Part shown: in pieces, positions 15,652-24,236 of the stretch | How positions within the stretch are numbered: position 1 is the stretch's first letter | Layout: every line of letters begins with the position of its first letter | The notes under the pieces: generated by a model | Databases searched by the model: none | What the model was told of the DNA's origin: nothing | What the model saw: only the letters and a program-made list of their open reading frames with translations | Made by a program: the position numbers and the translations under genes | NCBI RefSeq assembly: GCF_000379485.1 | Contig: NZ_KB902278.1 | Span: 1 to 64,000 of the forward strand | Length of the DNA stretch: 64,000 nucleotides | Direction: 5' to 3' | From: Wenxinia marina DSM 24838 | GTDB taxonomy: Bacteria; Pseudomonadota; Alphaproteobacteria; Rhodobacterales; Rhodobacteraceae

Positions 15652-17403
15652 TCACTCCTCCTCGAACGGGTCCCACTCGCCCTCGACCTCGGGCAGCGCC
15701 TCGGTCTCGGCCGCCTGCGCCTCCTCGGCGGCGGTGCGGATCGCGGTGATCCGCGCCTTGGGGAAATGCTCGAGGACCGCCTGCACCAGCGGATGCTCCG
15801 ACGCCTCCTCCTTCAGCCGCATGTCCTCGGCGTCGCGCGCCTCGGCGATCGTCGCGCCGCCGCCGGAGCTCACTACGCTCACCGCCCAGCGGTTTCCGGT
15901 GAAGGCCTGCAGCCGCTGGCCGAGGCGCTGGGCGAAGTCGGGGGCGGCGTCGTCGGTCGGCTGGAACTCGATCCGGCCGGGCTGGTAGGCGGCGAGGCGG
16001 AGTGTGGTCTCGACCTCCACCAGCAGCCGCACGTCGCGGTTGGCGCGGATCAGCTCCACCACGTCCTGGAACCGGGCGAAGCGGGCCAGCGCGTTCGCGT
16101 CGAGCGCCGTCGCAGTCTGTGCGCCGGAGGCGGACACTCCACCCGTGCCGGAATGGGTCGGCCGCACCGCGCCCCGCGCCTCGACGTGCCCGCCGCCGCC
16201 CGGCGCCGGCGCGCCGCCGCCGGGCGCAGGCCCGGGGGGCGGCGCGTCCTTCAGCTTGCGCACCAGCTCTTCCGGCGAGGGCAGGTCGGCGACGTGGGTC
16301 AGGCGGATCACCGCCATCTCGGCGGCCATCATCGCGTTCGGCGCCGCGGCCACCTCCTCCAGCGCCTTCAGCAGCATCTGCCACATCCGCGTCAGCACCC
16401 GCATCGGCAGCGCTTCGGCCATCTGCCGCCCGCGCGCGCGCTCGTCCGGGCCGACGGTCGGATCCTCCGCCGCCTCGGGCGTGATCTTGATGACGCTGAC
16501 CCAGTGCGTGACCTCGGCCAGATCGCGCAACACCGCCATCGGGTCCGCCCCGTCGGCATACTGCGCCGACAGCTCGGCCAGCGCCTCGGACGCGCGGCCG
16601 CCGAGGATCATGTCGAAGAGGTCGAGGACGCGCCCCCGGTCGGCGAGGCCCAGCATCGCGCGCACCTGCTCGGCCGTCGTTTCGCCCGCGCCGTGGCTGA
16701 TCGCCTGGTCGAGGAGCGATTCGGCGTCCCGCGCCGACCCCTCGGCCGCCCGGGTGATGAGCGCCAGCGCGTCGTCGCTGATCTGCGCCCCCTCGGCGTC
16801 CGAGATCTTCCGCAGAAGCGCGATCATCACCTCGGGCTCGATCCGCCGCAGGTCGAACCTCTGGCAGCGGGACAGCACCGTGACCGGCACCTTCCTGATC
16901 TCGGTCGTGGCGAGGATGAACTTCGTATGCGGCGGCGGTTCCTCCAGCGTCTTGAGGAGCGCGTTGAACGCGCTCGTCGACAGCATGTGGACCTCGTCGA
17001 TGATGAAGATCTTGTAGCGGCCTTCGGACGGCCGGGTATTGGCCATCTGGTTCAGCTCGCGCACGTAATCGACGCCGGTGTTGGAGGCGGCGTCCATCTC
17101 GAGCACGTCCATGAAGCGGCCGGCCATGATCTTGCGGCACGGCTCGCACACGCCGCAGGGGTCGGTCGTCGGGCCCCCGGTGCCGTCGGGGCCGATGCAG
17201 TTCAGCCCCTTGGCGATGATCCGCGCCGTTGTCGTCTTTCCGGTGCCGCGGATGCCGGTCATGATGAAGGCCTGCGCGATCCGCCCGGCGGCGAACGCGT
17301 TCTTCAGCGTCTTCACCATCGCGTCCTGCCCGACGAGGTCGGCGAACGTCTCGGGCCGGTACTTGCGGGCCAGCACCTGATAGGCGGCGGGGGCGTCGGA
17401 CAT
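15652..17403 (-). CDS. dnaX: DNA polymerase III subunit gamma/tau
   Basis: 583 aa, the clamp-loader ATPase. Walker A GIRGTGKTTTAR, the zinc-binding Cys cluster (CIGP, then CGVCEPC), Walker B IIDEVHML and sensor 1 LATTEIRKVP are all clear in the first 200 residues. A Pro/Gly/Ala linker (about 390-440) leads to the tau-specific C-terminal domain. ATG 17403 with CAGGAG upstream is preferred over a TTG 8 codons earlier. No clear frameshift signal for a short gamma form is obvious by eye. Confidence 0.96.
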   Translation of the reverse strand: MSDAPAAYQVLARKYRPETFADLVGQDAMVKTLKNAFAAGRIAQAFIMTGIRGTGKTTTARIIAKGLNCIGPDGTGGPTTDPCGVCEPCRKIMAGRFMDVLEMDAASNTGVDYVRELNQMANTRPSEGRYKIFIIDEVHMLSTSAFNALLKTLEEPPPHTKFILATTEIRKVPVTVLSRCQRFDLRRIEPEVMIALLRKISDAEGAQISDDALALITRAAEGSARDAESLLDQAISHGAGETTAEQVRAMLGLADRGRVLDLFDMILGGRASEALAELSAQYADGADPMAVLRDLAEVTHWVSVIKITPEAAEDPTVGPDERARGRQMAEALPMRVLTRMWQMLLKALEEVAAAPNAMMAAEMAVIRLTHVADLPSPEELVRKLKDAPPPGPAPGGGAPAPGGGGHVEARGAVRPTHSGTGGVSASGAQTATALDANALARFARFQDVVELIRANRDVRLLVEVETTLRLAAYQPGRIEFQPTDDAAPDFAQRLGQRLQAFTGNRWAVSVVSSGGGATIAEARDAEDMRLKEEASEHPLVQAVLEHFPKARITAIRTAAEEAQAAETEALPEVEGEWDPFEEE

Positions 17404-17481
17404 GGCGGTCTCCTGGAACGGCGCCAACCTAAGGGCGCCCGCGGTCCCCGTCCACCGCGCGGGCGGCCGCGGGACCCGCGG

Positions 17482-17868
17482 TCAGAGGAGGATGAGGATG
17501 CCTCCGGTCGCCACCGCGCCCGTCGCCATCGTCGCGGCGATGACGGTGATCGCCCGGCTGCCGATCGGGCGCGCGCTGTGCATGTCGAGCTTGCGGTAGG
17601 TGCGCACGGCGTTGCGCCAGGCCGACCAGATCGTGACCAGCGCCACGGCGACGAAGATCAGCGCCACCGCCTTGGGCAGCCATGTCGGTTCGAACGGGCG
17701 GAACACCGCCTTCAGGCCGAGCGCGACGGCGAGCGCGCCCATGCCGGTGCGCATCCAGCCCGCGAAGGTGCGCTCGTTGGCGAGCACGGTCCTGTCCTCG
17801 GCCCAGTCGGTGCGCGCCTCGGCCCACTGGGTCTTGGCGTCCGGGTCTGGCGGGGTTCCGTCCTGCAT
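17482..17868 (-). CDS. DUF202 family inner-membrane protein
   Basis: 128 aa. The family signature DRTVLANERTFAGWMRTGM (about 26-44) is followed by three predicted membrane helices, the last at the extreme C-terminus (AITVIAATMATGAVATGGIL). Its function is unknown; YidH-type proteins share the fold. It lies 25 nt downstream of the antiporter gene on the same strand and could be co-transcribed. Confidence 0.88.
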   Translation of the reverse strand: MQDGTPPDPDAKTQWAEARTDWAEDRTVLANERTFAGWMRTGMGALAVALGLKAVFRPFEPTWLPKAVALIFVAVALVTIWSAWRNAVRTYRKLDMHSARPIGSRAITVIAATMATGAVATGGILILL

Positions 17869-17893
17869 GGTGCCAGCCTAGGCTCCCCGGCCC

Positions 17894-18928
17894 TCACCGC
17901 AAGGTGTAGAGCAGGACGACGCCGCCGACGTAGACGCCCGCTACCAGGATCGTGTCCAGCCCGACGCCCGCCACCGCCGGGTCCCGCCGCTCGATCAGGC
18001 CGGCGAGATAGATCGCGGTGACGAGAATGCCGAGGATCCCGGCAAGGATCGAGAAGCTGCCGACCTCCGCAAGCACCGGCCCGCCAGGGAACAGCAGGTC
18101 CACGACGACGATGATGGCGACGTCGAAGAGATTGGTGCCGAAGATGTCGCTGACCGCCATCACGTACCGGCCGAGCCGCACGGCGGCGATCACGGTCGAA
18201 ATTTCCGGCAGCGAGGTCGAGATCGCGATGAACACCGCGCCGAAGAAGCTGTCGCCGAGGCCCGTCTGCTCGGCCAGCGCCTCGCCCGTGGTGGAAAGCA
18301 GCCAGCCCATCGCCAGGATCACCGCCGCCACGCCGGCCGTCAGCATGTAGAGCCGCCGGTCGGAATGGTCGACCTCCGGCTGCTCGGCGCCGATCTCCTC
18401 GGACGGCGGCTCGCCCACCACCTGCCAGGCGGGGTGGCTGCCGGACTTGGCGACCATACGGATCGCGTAGAGGAAGACGAACAGGATGCCCCACGTCCAG
18501 GCGCCGGCGCCGAGCACGGCGACGTCGCCGACGACGATGCCGCAGACGGTGATCGAGACGAGGACGATCCCCAGCGCCCCCTGCAGCAGCACGATCGGGT
18601 CCGGCACCACCGCCGTCAGCGCCCGCTTGCGGATCACCGCGTCCGCGAGCGCGAGGACGGCGACCTGCGCCGTGAACCCGCCGAGCAGGTTGTTGACCGC
18701 GAGCTGCGCGTTGCCGCCCGTCGCCGCGGTGCCGGTCACGGCGATCTCCGGCAGCGAAGTGATCCCGCCCAGGAGGATGACGCCGAGGACCGCCTGCCCG
18801 ATGCCGGTCCGCTTCGCGATGGCGTCGGCGTAGCGGGACAGGCGGGTGCCCGACATCCACACGGCGGCGGCGGCGACGCAGAACAGGGCGACGTTGCCCC
18901 AGATTGGCCAGTCGGCGAAGCTCGGCAC
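17894..18928 (-). CDS. Sodium/calcium exchanger (CaCA family) membrane protein
   Basis: 344 aa with about 10-11 membrane helices in two homologous halves. The alpha-repeats carry the ion-binding acidic residues: LLGGITSLPEIAVTGTA in the first half and AVFIAISTSLPEISTVIAAVRLG with SDIFGTNLFDVAI in the second. It exchanges Ca2+ or a related cation for Na+/H+. A loop of about 35 acidic residues separates the halves. The GTG start has GGGAGG upstream. Confidence 0.9.
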   Translation of the reverse strand: MPSFADWPIWGNVALFCVAAAAVWMSGTRLSRYADAIAKRTGIGQAVLGVILLGGITSLPEIAVTGTAATGGNAQLAVNNLLGGFTAQVAVLALADAVIRKRALTAVVPDPIVLLQGALGIVLVSITVCGIVVGDVAVLGAGAWTWGILFVFLYAIRMVAKSGSHPAWQVVGEPPSEEIGAEQPEVDHSDRRLYMLTAGVAAVILAMGWLLSTTGEALAEQTGLGDSFFGAVFIAISTSLPEISTVIAAVRLGRYVMAVSDIFGTNLFDVAIIVVVDLLFPGGPVLAEVGSFSILAGILGILVTAIYLAGLIERRDPAVAGVGLDTILVAGVYVGGVVLLYTLR

Positions 18929-19122
18929 GGGGGCCTCCCTTGCGGATCTCCTGAAGGAAGAGGTCGGGGCGGGAAGGGGTTCCGACCCCGATCGTCCATC
19001 GAGTGCGGGTACGGATCCACCGATCGGCGGTCGATTCGGTCGGTCCGGCCGGGGACGCCCCCCGGCTCCTGCGTCCGCCGCGCCGTTGATGGCTGCTGGC
19101 CCAGAAGAGGTGTGACTGCGCC

Positions 19123-19638
19123 GTGCTCCCGACCGACCCTGCCGCCCCTCCTGACGACTGGCCCCGGACGCTGCCTGTCGCGGGCGGCACGCTGGCTCTC
19201 GCGCCCCGCCCCGGCGGCGCTTCAGGGGCTGGGGACGCCTACCTGGCCGACCTCGCGCGGATCGTGGGATGGCGCCCCCGGCTGGTCCTGTCGCTCGTGG
19301 AAGCCGCCGAACTGACGGGCGCCGCCGCCGCGCTTCCCGCCGACCTCGCCGCGGCCGGGATCGCCTGGCGGTCGTTCCCCGTCCCCGACTACGGCGTCCC
19401 GGGACCGGACGCGGCCGCTGCATGGCCGGCCGAATCGATCGCCCTGCGGGCCGCGCTGGCCGGTCATGGTCGCGCCCTCGTCCACTGCGCCGGCGGCCGC
19501 GGCCGCTCGGGGATGATCGCCCTGCGCCTGATGGTCGAGGCGGGCGAGGCCCCTGCCGTCGCGCTGGCGCGCCTCCGGCACGCCCGTCCCGGCGCGGTGG
19601 AGACAGAGGCGCAGAGACTGTGGGCAGCGGGGACGTGA
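19123..19638 (+). CDS. Dual-specificity/tyrosine phosphatase-like protein
   Basis: 171 aa, cytoplasmic. The phosphatase P-loop HCAGGRGRSG (about 119-128; consensus HCxxGxxRS) carries the nucleophilic Cys and the phosphate-binding Arg. An upstream PDYG segment may hold the general-acid Asp. It resembles bacterial CDKN3/DSP-like proteins of unknown substrate. The start is GTG; the nearest ribosome binding site (GAAGAGG) is rather far upstream, so the true start is uncertain. Confidence 0.8.
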   Translation: MLPTDPAAPPDDWPRTLPVAGGTLALAPRPGGASGAGDAYLADLARIVGWRPRLVLSLVEAAELTGAAAALPADLAAAGIAWRSFPVPDYGVPGPDAAAAWPAESIALRAALAGHGRALVHCAGGRGRSGMIALRLMVEAGEAPAVALARLRHARPGAVETEAQRLWAAGT

Positions 19639-19732
19639 GCGCCCCCTCGCTCCGGTCCGTCGAGGGTCCGGCGAAGCGGCGAGGCGCCTGCCTTGGTCGC
19701 GACGGGGCGATGCGGAAGCGCGGGAGATGGAG

Positions 19733-19814
19733 CCCCGCCCCGGCCCCGGGCCGGGGCCCCGCTGCGGCCGGGCGCGATGCCCGCGAGGCCCGGGGTCGAG
19801 CCCGGGGCGGTAGG
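19733..19814. repeat. Inverted pair of REP-like GC palindromes (phosphatase-rsgA gap)
   Basis: Unit 19733-19761 (CCCCGCCCCGG, CCCCGGGCCGGGGCCCC) and unit 19787-19814 (GGCCCGGGGTCGAGCCCGGG, GCGG) are oppositely oriented and separated by about 25 nt. The arrangement is tail-out, as in the 22.1-kb pair and the pair around the GIY-YIG gene. Confidence 0.75.
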
Positions 19815-19894
19815 TCCCGGGGCTCGTTCCTCGTGGCCCGGCTCTTGCCGGAACCGCCGGACGATCCGGTCCCGCAACGGCGCTCACGCCGCCC

Positions 19895-20923
19895 CTACCG
19901 ATCCCCCCGCTTCCAGTCCCCCCGCGTCTTGCCGTGCCGGTGCATCTTGCCCGCGGCCCGGAATCGCGCCCGCGCCTGGGCAATGCTTTCGCTGTTGTAG
20001 CGGTCCTCGCGGCCGAGCTTGCGCCACCGCTCCAGCCGCGCCGCGTCCAGCCGGCCGTCGCCGATCGCCGCCTGCACCGCGCAGCCCGGTTCCGCCTCGT
20101 GGGCGCAGTCGCGGAAGCGGCAGGCCGTCGTCAGGTCCTCGATGTCGGCGAAGACCTCGGCGATCCCCTCCGCCACCCCGGAGAGCTGCAGCTCGCGCAT
20201 GCCGGGCGTGTCGATCAGCCAGCCGCCCGCCAGCGTCCGCCGCAGCGCCCGCGCCGGCGTCGTGTGCCGCCCCTTGGCGTCGTCCTCGCGGATGCCCCGG
20301 GTCGCCGCCTCGATGCCGGTCAGCGCGTTCTGCAGCGTCGTCTTGCCGACACCGGACGATCCGACCAGCGCCAGCGTCTGCCCGTCCCGGCACCAGGGAT
20401 CGAGCCGCCGCGCCTCCTCCGGCTCCCGCGCGTCGAGCGTCAGGACGGTCGCGAGCGGCGACAGCCGCTGCGCCCGCCGGGCGTAGTCGTCTGCCTCGTC
20501 CGTCAGGTCGGCCTTGGTCAGCACGACCATCGGCAGGCAACCGCCCGCGGCGGCGATCGCGAGATACCGCTCCAGCCGCGCCTCGTTGAAGTCGTCGTTG
20601 CAGCTGGTGACGATCCCGAGCGTGCCGACGTTCGCGGCGATCAGCTGGTCCTTCGCCACGGGGCCGGCGGAGCGGCGCTGGATCACCGTCTCGCGGTCCA
20701 TCAGCCGGGTCACGTGGACGCCGTCGTGTAGCACCCAGTCGCCGACCGCGTAGTGCCCGGTCTCCTCGGGCGTCCGCAGGAGCGCCGGCCCGTCCGGGGT
20801 CAGCGCCTCGACCCGGTCGCGGTGCACCGCGACGATCCGGGCGCGGGGAGAGGTGTCGCCGGCATCCAGCTGGCGGTCGAAGTGCGCCGACCATCCGAGG
20901 CCGGCATCTGTAGGGGTGTTCAA
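19895..20923 (-). CDS. rsgA: RsgA, small ribosomal subunit biogenesis GTPase
   Basis: 342 aa. An OB-fold at about 25-90 is followed by a circularly permuted GTPase in which the motifs occur as G4 (LTKADL), G1 (GSSGVGKTT) and G3 (DTPGMREL). A C-terminal zinc knuckle (C in CRFRDC, then H and C in AHEAEPGC) is present. It checks 30S maturation. The only start at the conserved N-terminus is a TTG at 20923 with AGGG about 9 nt upstream. The next gene upstream on the strand is the SRP RNA. Confidence 0.94.
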   Translation of the reverse strand: MNTPTDAGLGWSAHFDRQLDAGDTSPRARIVAVHRDRVEALTPDGPALLRTPEETGHYAVGDWVLHDGVHVTRLMDRETVIQRRSAGPVAKDQLIAANVGTLGIVTSCNDDFNEARLERYLAIAAAGGCLPMVVLTKADLTDEADDYARRAQRLSPLATVLTLDAREPEEARRLDPWCRDGQTLALVGSSGVGKTTLQNALTGIEAATRGIREDDAKGRHTTPARALRRTLAGGWLIDTPGMRELQLSGVAEGIAEVFADIEDLTTACRFRDCAHEAEPGCAVQAAIGDGRLDAARLERWRKLGREDRYNSESIAQARARFRAAGKMHRHGKTRGDWKRGDR

Positions 20924-20953
20924 TGGGATAAGCCCTGATGCGCGTGAGAGAGC

Positions 20954-20971
20954 GCGCCCCGGTCGGGGCGC
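20954..20971 (-). terminator. Hairpin downstream of the SRP RNA
   Basis: GCGCCCC, GGTC, GGGGCGC: a 7-bp perfect stem with a 4-nt loop between the SRP RNA (or the 11-codon ORF) and rsgA. No T-tract is present; a GC-rich terminator is possible. Confidence 0.4.
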
Positions 20972-21001
20972 AGGATCACGGGCCGAGCGGCGGCCTGGGT
21001 C

Positions 21002-21037
21002 TCAGGCGGCGGCCCGGAAGGGGGAACGGGTCTCCAT
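21002..21037 (-). CDS. Possible 11-codon ORF with strong ribosome binding site
   Basis: ATG at 21037 is preceded by a perfect AGGAGG (21050-21045) with a 7-nt spacer. The frame reads METRSPFRAAA and ends TGA. It starts 31 nt after the SRP RNA end on the same strand. It may be a leader peptide or chance; there is no coding statistic for so short a frame. Confidence 0.3.
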   Translation of the reverse strand: METRSPFRAAA

Positions 21038-21067
21038 GACTGGCCCTCCTTCGCGTGCGTCAAGGGT

Positions 21068-21160
21068 GAGAGGCTGACAACGACCCAAGCGGGGCTCGTT
21101 ACGGCTGCTTCCTTCCGGACCTGACCGGGTTGGCGAGGCGCCTGCCCGCGCCAACCTCTC
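21068..21160 (-). ncRNA. ffs: Signal recognition particle RNA (4.5S, small bacterial type)
   Basis: About 93 nt. The minus strand contains the universal SRP domain IV loop, GGTCAGGTCCGGAAGGAAGC, flanked by pairing arms. The terminal stem pairs GAGAGGTTGGCG at the 5' end with the CAGCCTCTC 3' end. It binds Ffh and targets ribosomes translating membrane proteins. A good sigma-70 promoter lies directly upstream. Confidence 0.93.
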
Positions 21161-21167
21161 GATCCCG

Positions 21168-21196
21168 CATATAGGAGAACTCGCGGGACCGTGCAA
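21168..21196 (-). promoter_or_regulatory. Sigma-70 promoter of the SRP RNA
   Basis: TTGCAC (21196-21191), a 17-nt spacer, then TATATG (21173-21168). The predicted start point 7 nt later coincides with the first base of the SRP RNA terminal stem at 21160. Confidence 0.7.
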
Positions 21197-21277
21197 CGGC
21201 CGTGCGCCGCCGCGGCGGAACGGTCCGTGCCGCGCCCGCGTTCGGCGGCGACGCCTACATTTGTGGGGTAACGAGTC

Positions 21278-22060
21278 ATGGACCTGAAGATCGACGGACG
21301 ACGCGCGCTGGTGACCGGCGCCTCGGGAGGCATCGGCAAGGAAGTGGCCGCGCGGCTGCACGAGGCCGGCGTTGCGCTGACCCTGACCGACAAGGACGAG
21401 GACAAGCTCGCCGCCGTGGCGGATCCGCTCGGCGCGACCGCCATCCGGGCCGACATCTCGACGAAGGACGGCGTCGAGGCGCTGCTGCGCGACGCCGGGA
21501 CCGAGTTCGACATCCTCGTCCATGCGGCTGGCGTGACCGGCGCCAAGGGCGACCCGCTGGAGATGGCGGAGGAGGACTGGGACGACGCGCTGCAAATCGA
21601 CTTCCACTCCGCCGTGCGCCTGTCGCGTCACCTCGGACCCGCGATGATCTCGCGCGGGTGGGGGCGGATGGTCTTCGTCACGTCCGAGAACGTGGCCCAG
21701 CCCTATCCGGAGGAGACGGTCTACAACGCGTCCAAGTCCGCCCTCCTGTCCTTCGCCAAGTCGGTCGCGATGGCCCATTCCGGAGAGGGGCTGCTGGTGA
21801 ACTGCGTCGCGCCCGCCTTCATCGAGACGCCGATGACCGACGGGATGATGGAGAAGCGCGCCGAGGAGATGGGCACGTCGAAGGAGGACGCGGTGCAGAG
21901 CTTCCTCGAGGAGGAGCGCCCGTACCTGGTGCTGAAGCGCCGCGGCCAGCCGCAGGAGGTGGCGCCGGTCGTGGCGCTGCTCTGCTCCGAGCTCGCCAGC
22001 TTCGTCACCGGCGCCAACTGGCGCGTGGATGGTGGGTCCGTGGGGTCGATCAACGTGTGA
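21278..22060 (+). CDS. SDR family oxidoreductase
   Basis: 260 aa, a classical short-chain dehydrogenase. It has cofactor motif TGASGGIG (14-21), Asp in LTLTDKDED suggesting NAD(H) preference, LVHAAGVTG in place of NNAG, and catalytic Ser (VTSENV) with YNASK (Tyr and Lys). The C-terminal GANWRVDGGSVGSINV is typical. The substrate is unknown; sequences of this sort include 3-oxoacyl-ACP reductase-like and sugar dehydrogenase enzymes. The start is ATG at 21278, divergent from the SRP RNA. Confidence 0.88.
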   Translation: MDLKIDGRRALVTGASGGIGKEVAARLHEAGVALTLTDKDEDKLAAVADPLGATAIRADISTKDGVEALLRDAGTEFDILVHAAGVTGAKGDPLEMAEEDWDDALQIDFHSAVRLSRHLGPAMISRGWGRMVFVTSENVAQPYPEETVYNASKSALLSFAKSVAMAHSGEGLLVNCVAPAFIETPMTDGMMEKRAEEMGTSKEDAVQSFLEEERPYLVLKRRGQPQEVAPVVALLCSELASFVTGANWRVDGGSVGSINV

Positions 22061-22104
22061 TCGTGGGGCGGTCGCGCAGTCCGCTCGCGGCCGCTCACGC
22101 TCGT

Positions 22105-22190
22105 CACCCGCCCCGGGCCTGACCCGGGGCCCCGGCGGGCAGGGGCGCTCGCTCCCGGTTCGCGGCCCCGGGTCAAGCCCGGGGCGGGTG
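22105..22190. repeat. Inverted pair of REP-like GC palindromes (SDR-methyltransferase gap)
   Basis: Unit 22105-22133 (CACCCGCCCC, GGGCCTGACCCGGGGCCCC) and unit 22164-22190 (GGCCCCGGGTCAAGCCCGGG, GCGGGTG) face each other across 30 nt. Both match the family core and occupy most of an otherwise empty 234-nt gap. Confidence 0.8.
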
Positions 22191-22294
22191 ATGCTGGTTG
22201 TCCCCGCCCGACCTGACGTCGCTACCGATGCCCCGCCCGTCGGCCGCTCCCCATTCCCCTTGGCCTTCCGCCTCCGCCCGGCTAGGCCAACCGG

Positions 22295-23383
22295 ATGCAG
22301 CCCCTCTCCCTCTTCCTCGCCGCGCCGCCCGGCCTCGAAGCCGTCCTCGCCGAGGAGGCCGCCGAGGCCGGATTCGCCTCGCCGGTCACGGTTCCCGGCG
22401 GCGTCGAGATCGCCGGCGGCTGGGACGAGGCGAGGCGGGCGAACGTGACGCTGCGCGGTGCGGGCCGGGTGCTGGCGCGGATCGCCGAGTTCCGGGCGTT
22501 TCACCCGGCGCAACTGGACAAGCGGGCGCACAAGGTCGCGTGGGACGAGGTCCTGCCGAAGGGCGTGCCGGTCAAGGTCGAGGCGACCTGCCGCCGGTCC
22601 AAGATCTACCACGCCGGCGCCGCCGCGAGCCGGGTGGAGGGCGCGATCGCCGCCGCGCTGGGGCCGCCGCCGGAGGGCGACGATCCGCTCCGCGTCATGG
22701 TCCGGATCGAGGACGACCTCGTCTCGATCAGCGTCGATACCTCCGGCGAGCCCCTGCACAAACGCGGCCACAAGCTGGCGGTCGGCAAGGCGCCGCTGCG
22801 CGAGACGCTGGCGGCGCTGTTCCTGCGCCAGATGGGCTACCGCGGCGACGTGCCGGTCGTCGATCCGATGTGCGGCTCGGGGACCTTCGTCATCGAGGCG
22901 GCGGAGTGGGCGCTGGGCCTGCCGCCGGGGCGGGGGCGGGACTTCGCGCTGGACCGGCTGCCCGTCGCGGTGGCGAAGGCGCCCGCCCCGGAGCCGCGCG
23001 AGATCGCCTTCGGCTTCGTCGGCTCGGACCGCGATGCCGGCGCGGTGCGGATGGCGTCGCAGAACGCCGCCCGCGCCGGCGTAGATGCGGTCGCGCTGTT
23101 CGAGCGTCGGGCGATCCGCGACGCCGCGCCGCCGGACGGGCCGCCGGGGATCGTCATGGTGAACCCGCCCTACGGGGCGCGGATCGGCGACCGCAAGCTG
23201 CTGTTCTCGCTCTACGGCGCGTTCGGGCAGACGATGAAGGAAGGGTTCGGCGGCTGGCGCGTGGGGCTCGTGACGTCGGACGGCGGGCTGGCGAAGGCGA
23301 CCGGCCTGGGGCTGGAGCCGGCGGGGCCGCCCGTGCCGCACGGCGGGCTCAAGGTGACGTTGTGGCGGGGCGAGATGGGGTGA
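22295..23383 (+). CDS. RlmL/YpsC-type THUMP-domain rRNA (guanine-N2) methyltransferase
   Basis: 362 aa. The N-terminal ferredoxin-like/THUMP region (about 1-155) binds RNA. The methyltransferase domain begins at VVDPMCGSGTFVIEAA and contains the NPPYGAR catalytic motif typical of N6-adenine/N2-guanine methyltransferases. The likely target is 23S G2445 as for E. coli RlmL's N-terminal module; this is inferred by family. The C-terminal RlmK module is absent, as in the short YpsC form. Confidence 0.9.
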   Translation: MQPLSLFLAAPPGLEAVLAEEAAEAGFASPVTVPGGVEIAGGWDEARRANVTLRGAGRVLARIAEFRAFHPAQLDKRAHKVAWDEVLPKGVPVKVEATCRRSKIYHAGAAASRVEGAIAAALGPPPEGDDPLRVMVRIEDDLVSISVDTSGEPLHKRGHKLAVGKAPLRETLAALFLRQMGYRGDVPVVDPMCGSGTFVIEAAEWALGLPPGRGRDFALDRLPVAVAKAPAPEPREIAFGFVGSDRDAGAVRMASQNAARAGVDAVALFERRAIRDAAPPDGPPGIVMVNPPYGARIGDRKLLFSLYGAFGQTMKEGFGGWRVGLVTSDGGLAKATGLGLEPAGPPVPHGGLKVTLWRGEMG

Positions 23384-23404
23384 CGGGCGGCGACGCTGAG
23401 TTAG

Positions 23405-23461
23405 AAACCCGTCCTACGGTCCGCGCCCCGGCCGCTTGCGCCGACACGTAAGACGGGTTTT
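23405..23461. terminator. Long inverted repeat between convergent genes
   Basis: AAACCCGTCCTACG (23405-23418) and CGTAAGACGGGTTT (23447-23460) pair over 14 positions with one wobble or mismatch. They enclose a GC-rich 28-nt interior. The arms end in A/T runs on both strands, so it can act as a bidirectional terminator between the methyltransferase and the ABC permease genes. Confidence 0.65.
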
Positions 23462-23477
23462 CAACCCATCGCCGACG

Positions 23478-24236
23478 TCACGTCTGCGGCCGCTCCGCCC
23501 AGCCGGCGAAGGTCCGCTCCAGCCAGACCACGGCGTAGTAGAGCACGATCCCCAGCACCGCGAGCGCGATGAGCACCGCGAACATCAGCGGATAGTTCGA
23601 GTTCGTCTGCCCGCTCAGGAACAGCGCTCCCAGCCCCCGCCCGTGGGGCGAGACGATCTCGACGAGGTTGGTGCCGATGAAGGCCAGCGTCACCGCGACC
23701 TTCAGGGCGCCGAAGAACTCCGGCAGCGTCTTGGGAAGCGCGATCTTGCGGAAGATCGTCACCCGCGACGCGCCGAGCGAGCGCAGGATGTCGCGGTATT
23801 CCGGCTCCAGCGTGCTGAGGCCGATGCCGACGGAGACCGCGATCGGGAAGAACGAGATCAGGAACGCCATCAGCACGGTGTTGAAGTTGTGCTGGCCGAT
23901 GAACAGGAGCGCCAGCACCGGCACCAGCGTCGCCTTGGGGATGGCGTTGAATCCGACGAGGAGCGGATAGAGCGCGTCCCGCGCGATCCGCGAGAACCCC
24001 ATGACCATGCCAAGGAGCAGGCCGAACAGCACCGCGAGCGCGAGGCCCGCGACGGTCCGCCAGAGCGTCTGCCAGGACCCGATCAGGAACAGCTCCCAGA
24101 AGCGGGCATAGGCGGCGGGCAGGTCCGACGGCGAGGCCATGACGTAGTCCGGCCAGCCGTTCAGCCGCACGATCAGCTCCCAGAAGGCGAGGAAGGCGAG
24201 GATGGCGAGGGCGGGGACGGCGACCTGACGGATCAT
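23478..24236 (-). CDS. ABC transporter permease (SsuC/TauC/ThiX type)
   Basis: 252 aa with six predicted membrane helices. The EAA loop is visible as YRDILRSLGASRVTIFRKIALPKTLPEFFG. It belongs to the BPD_transp_1 family that works with NMT1/THI5-type binding proteins. The ATG overlaps the ATPase stop (ATGA). It is the last gene of a three-gene importer. The substrate is not fixed by the sequence; nitrogenous aromatics or thiamine precursors are the usual candidates. Confidence 0.92.
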   Translation of the reverse strand: MIRQVAVPALAILAFLAFWELIVRLNGWPDYVMASPSDLPAAYARFWELFLIGSWQTLWRTVAGLALAVLFGLLLGMVMGFSRIARDALYPLLVGFNAIPKATLVPVLALLFIGQHNFNTVLMAFLISFFPIAVSVGIGLSTLEPEYRDILRSLGASRVTIFRKIALPKTLPEFFGALKVAVTLAFIGTNLVEIVSPHGRGLGALFLSGQTNSNYPLMFAVLIALAVLGIVLYYAVVWLERTFAGWAERPQT

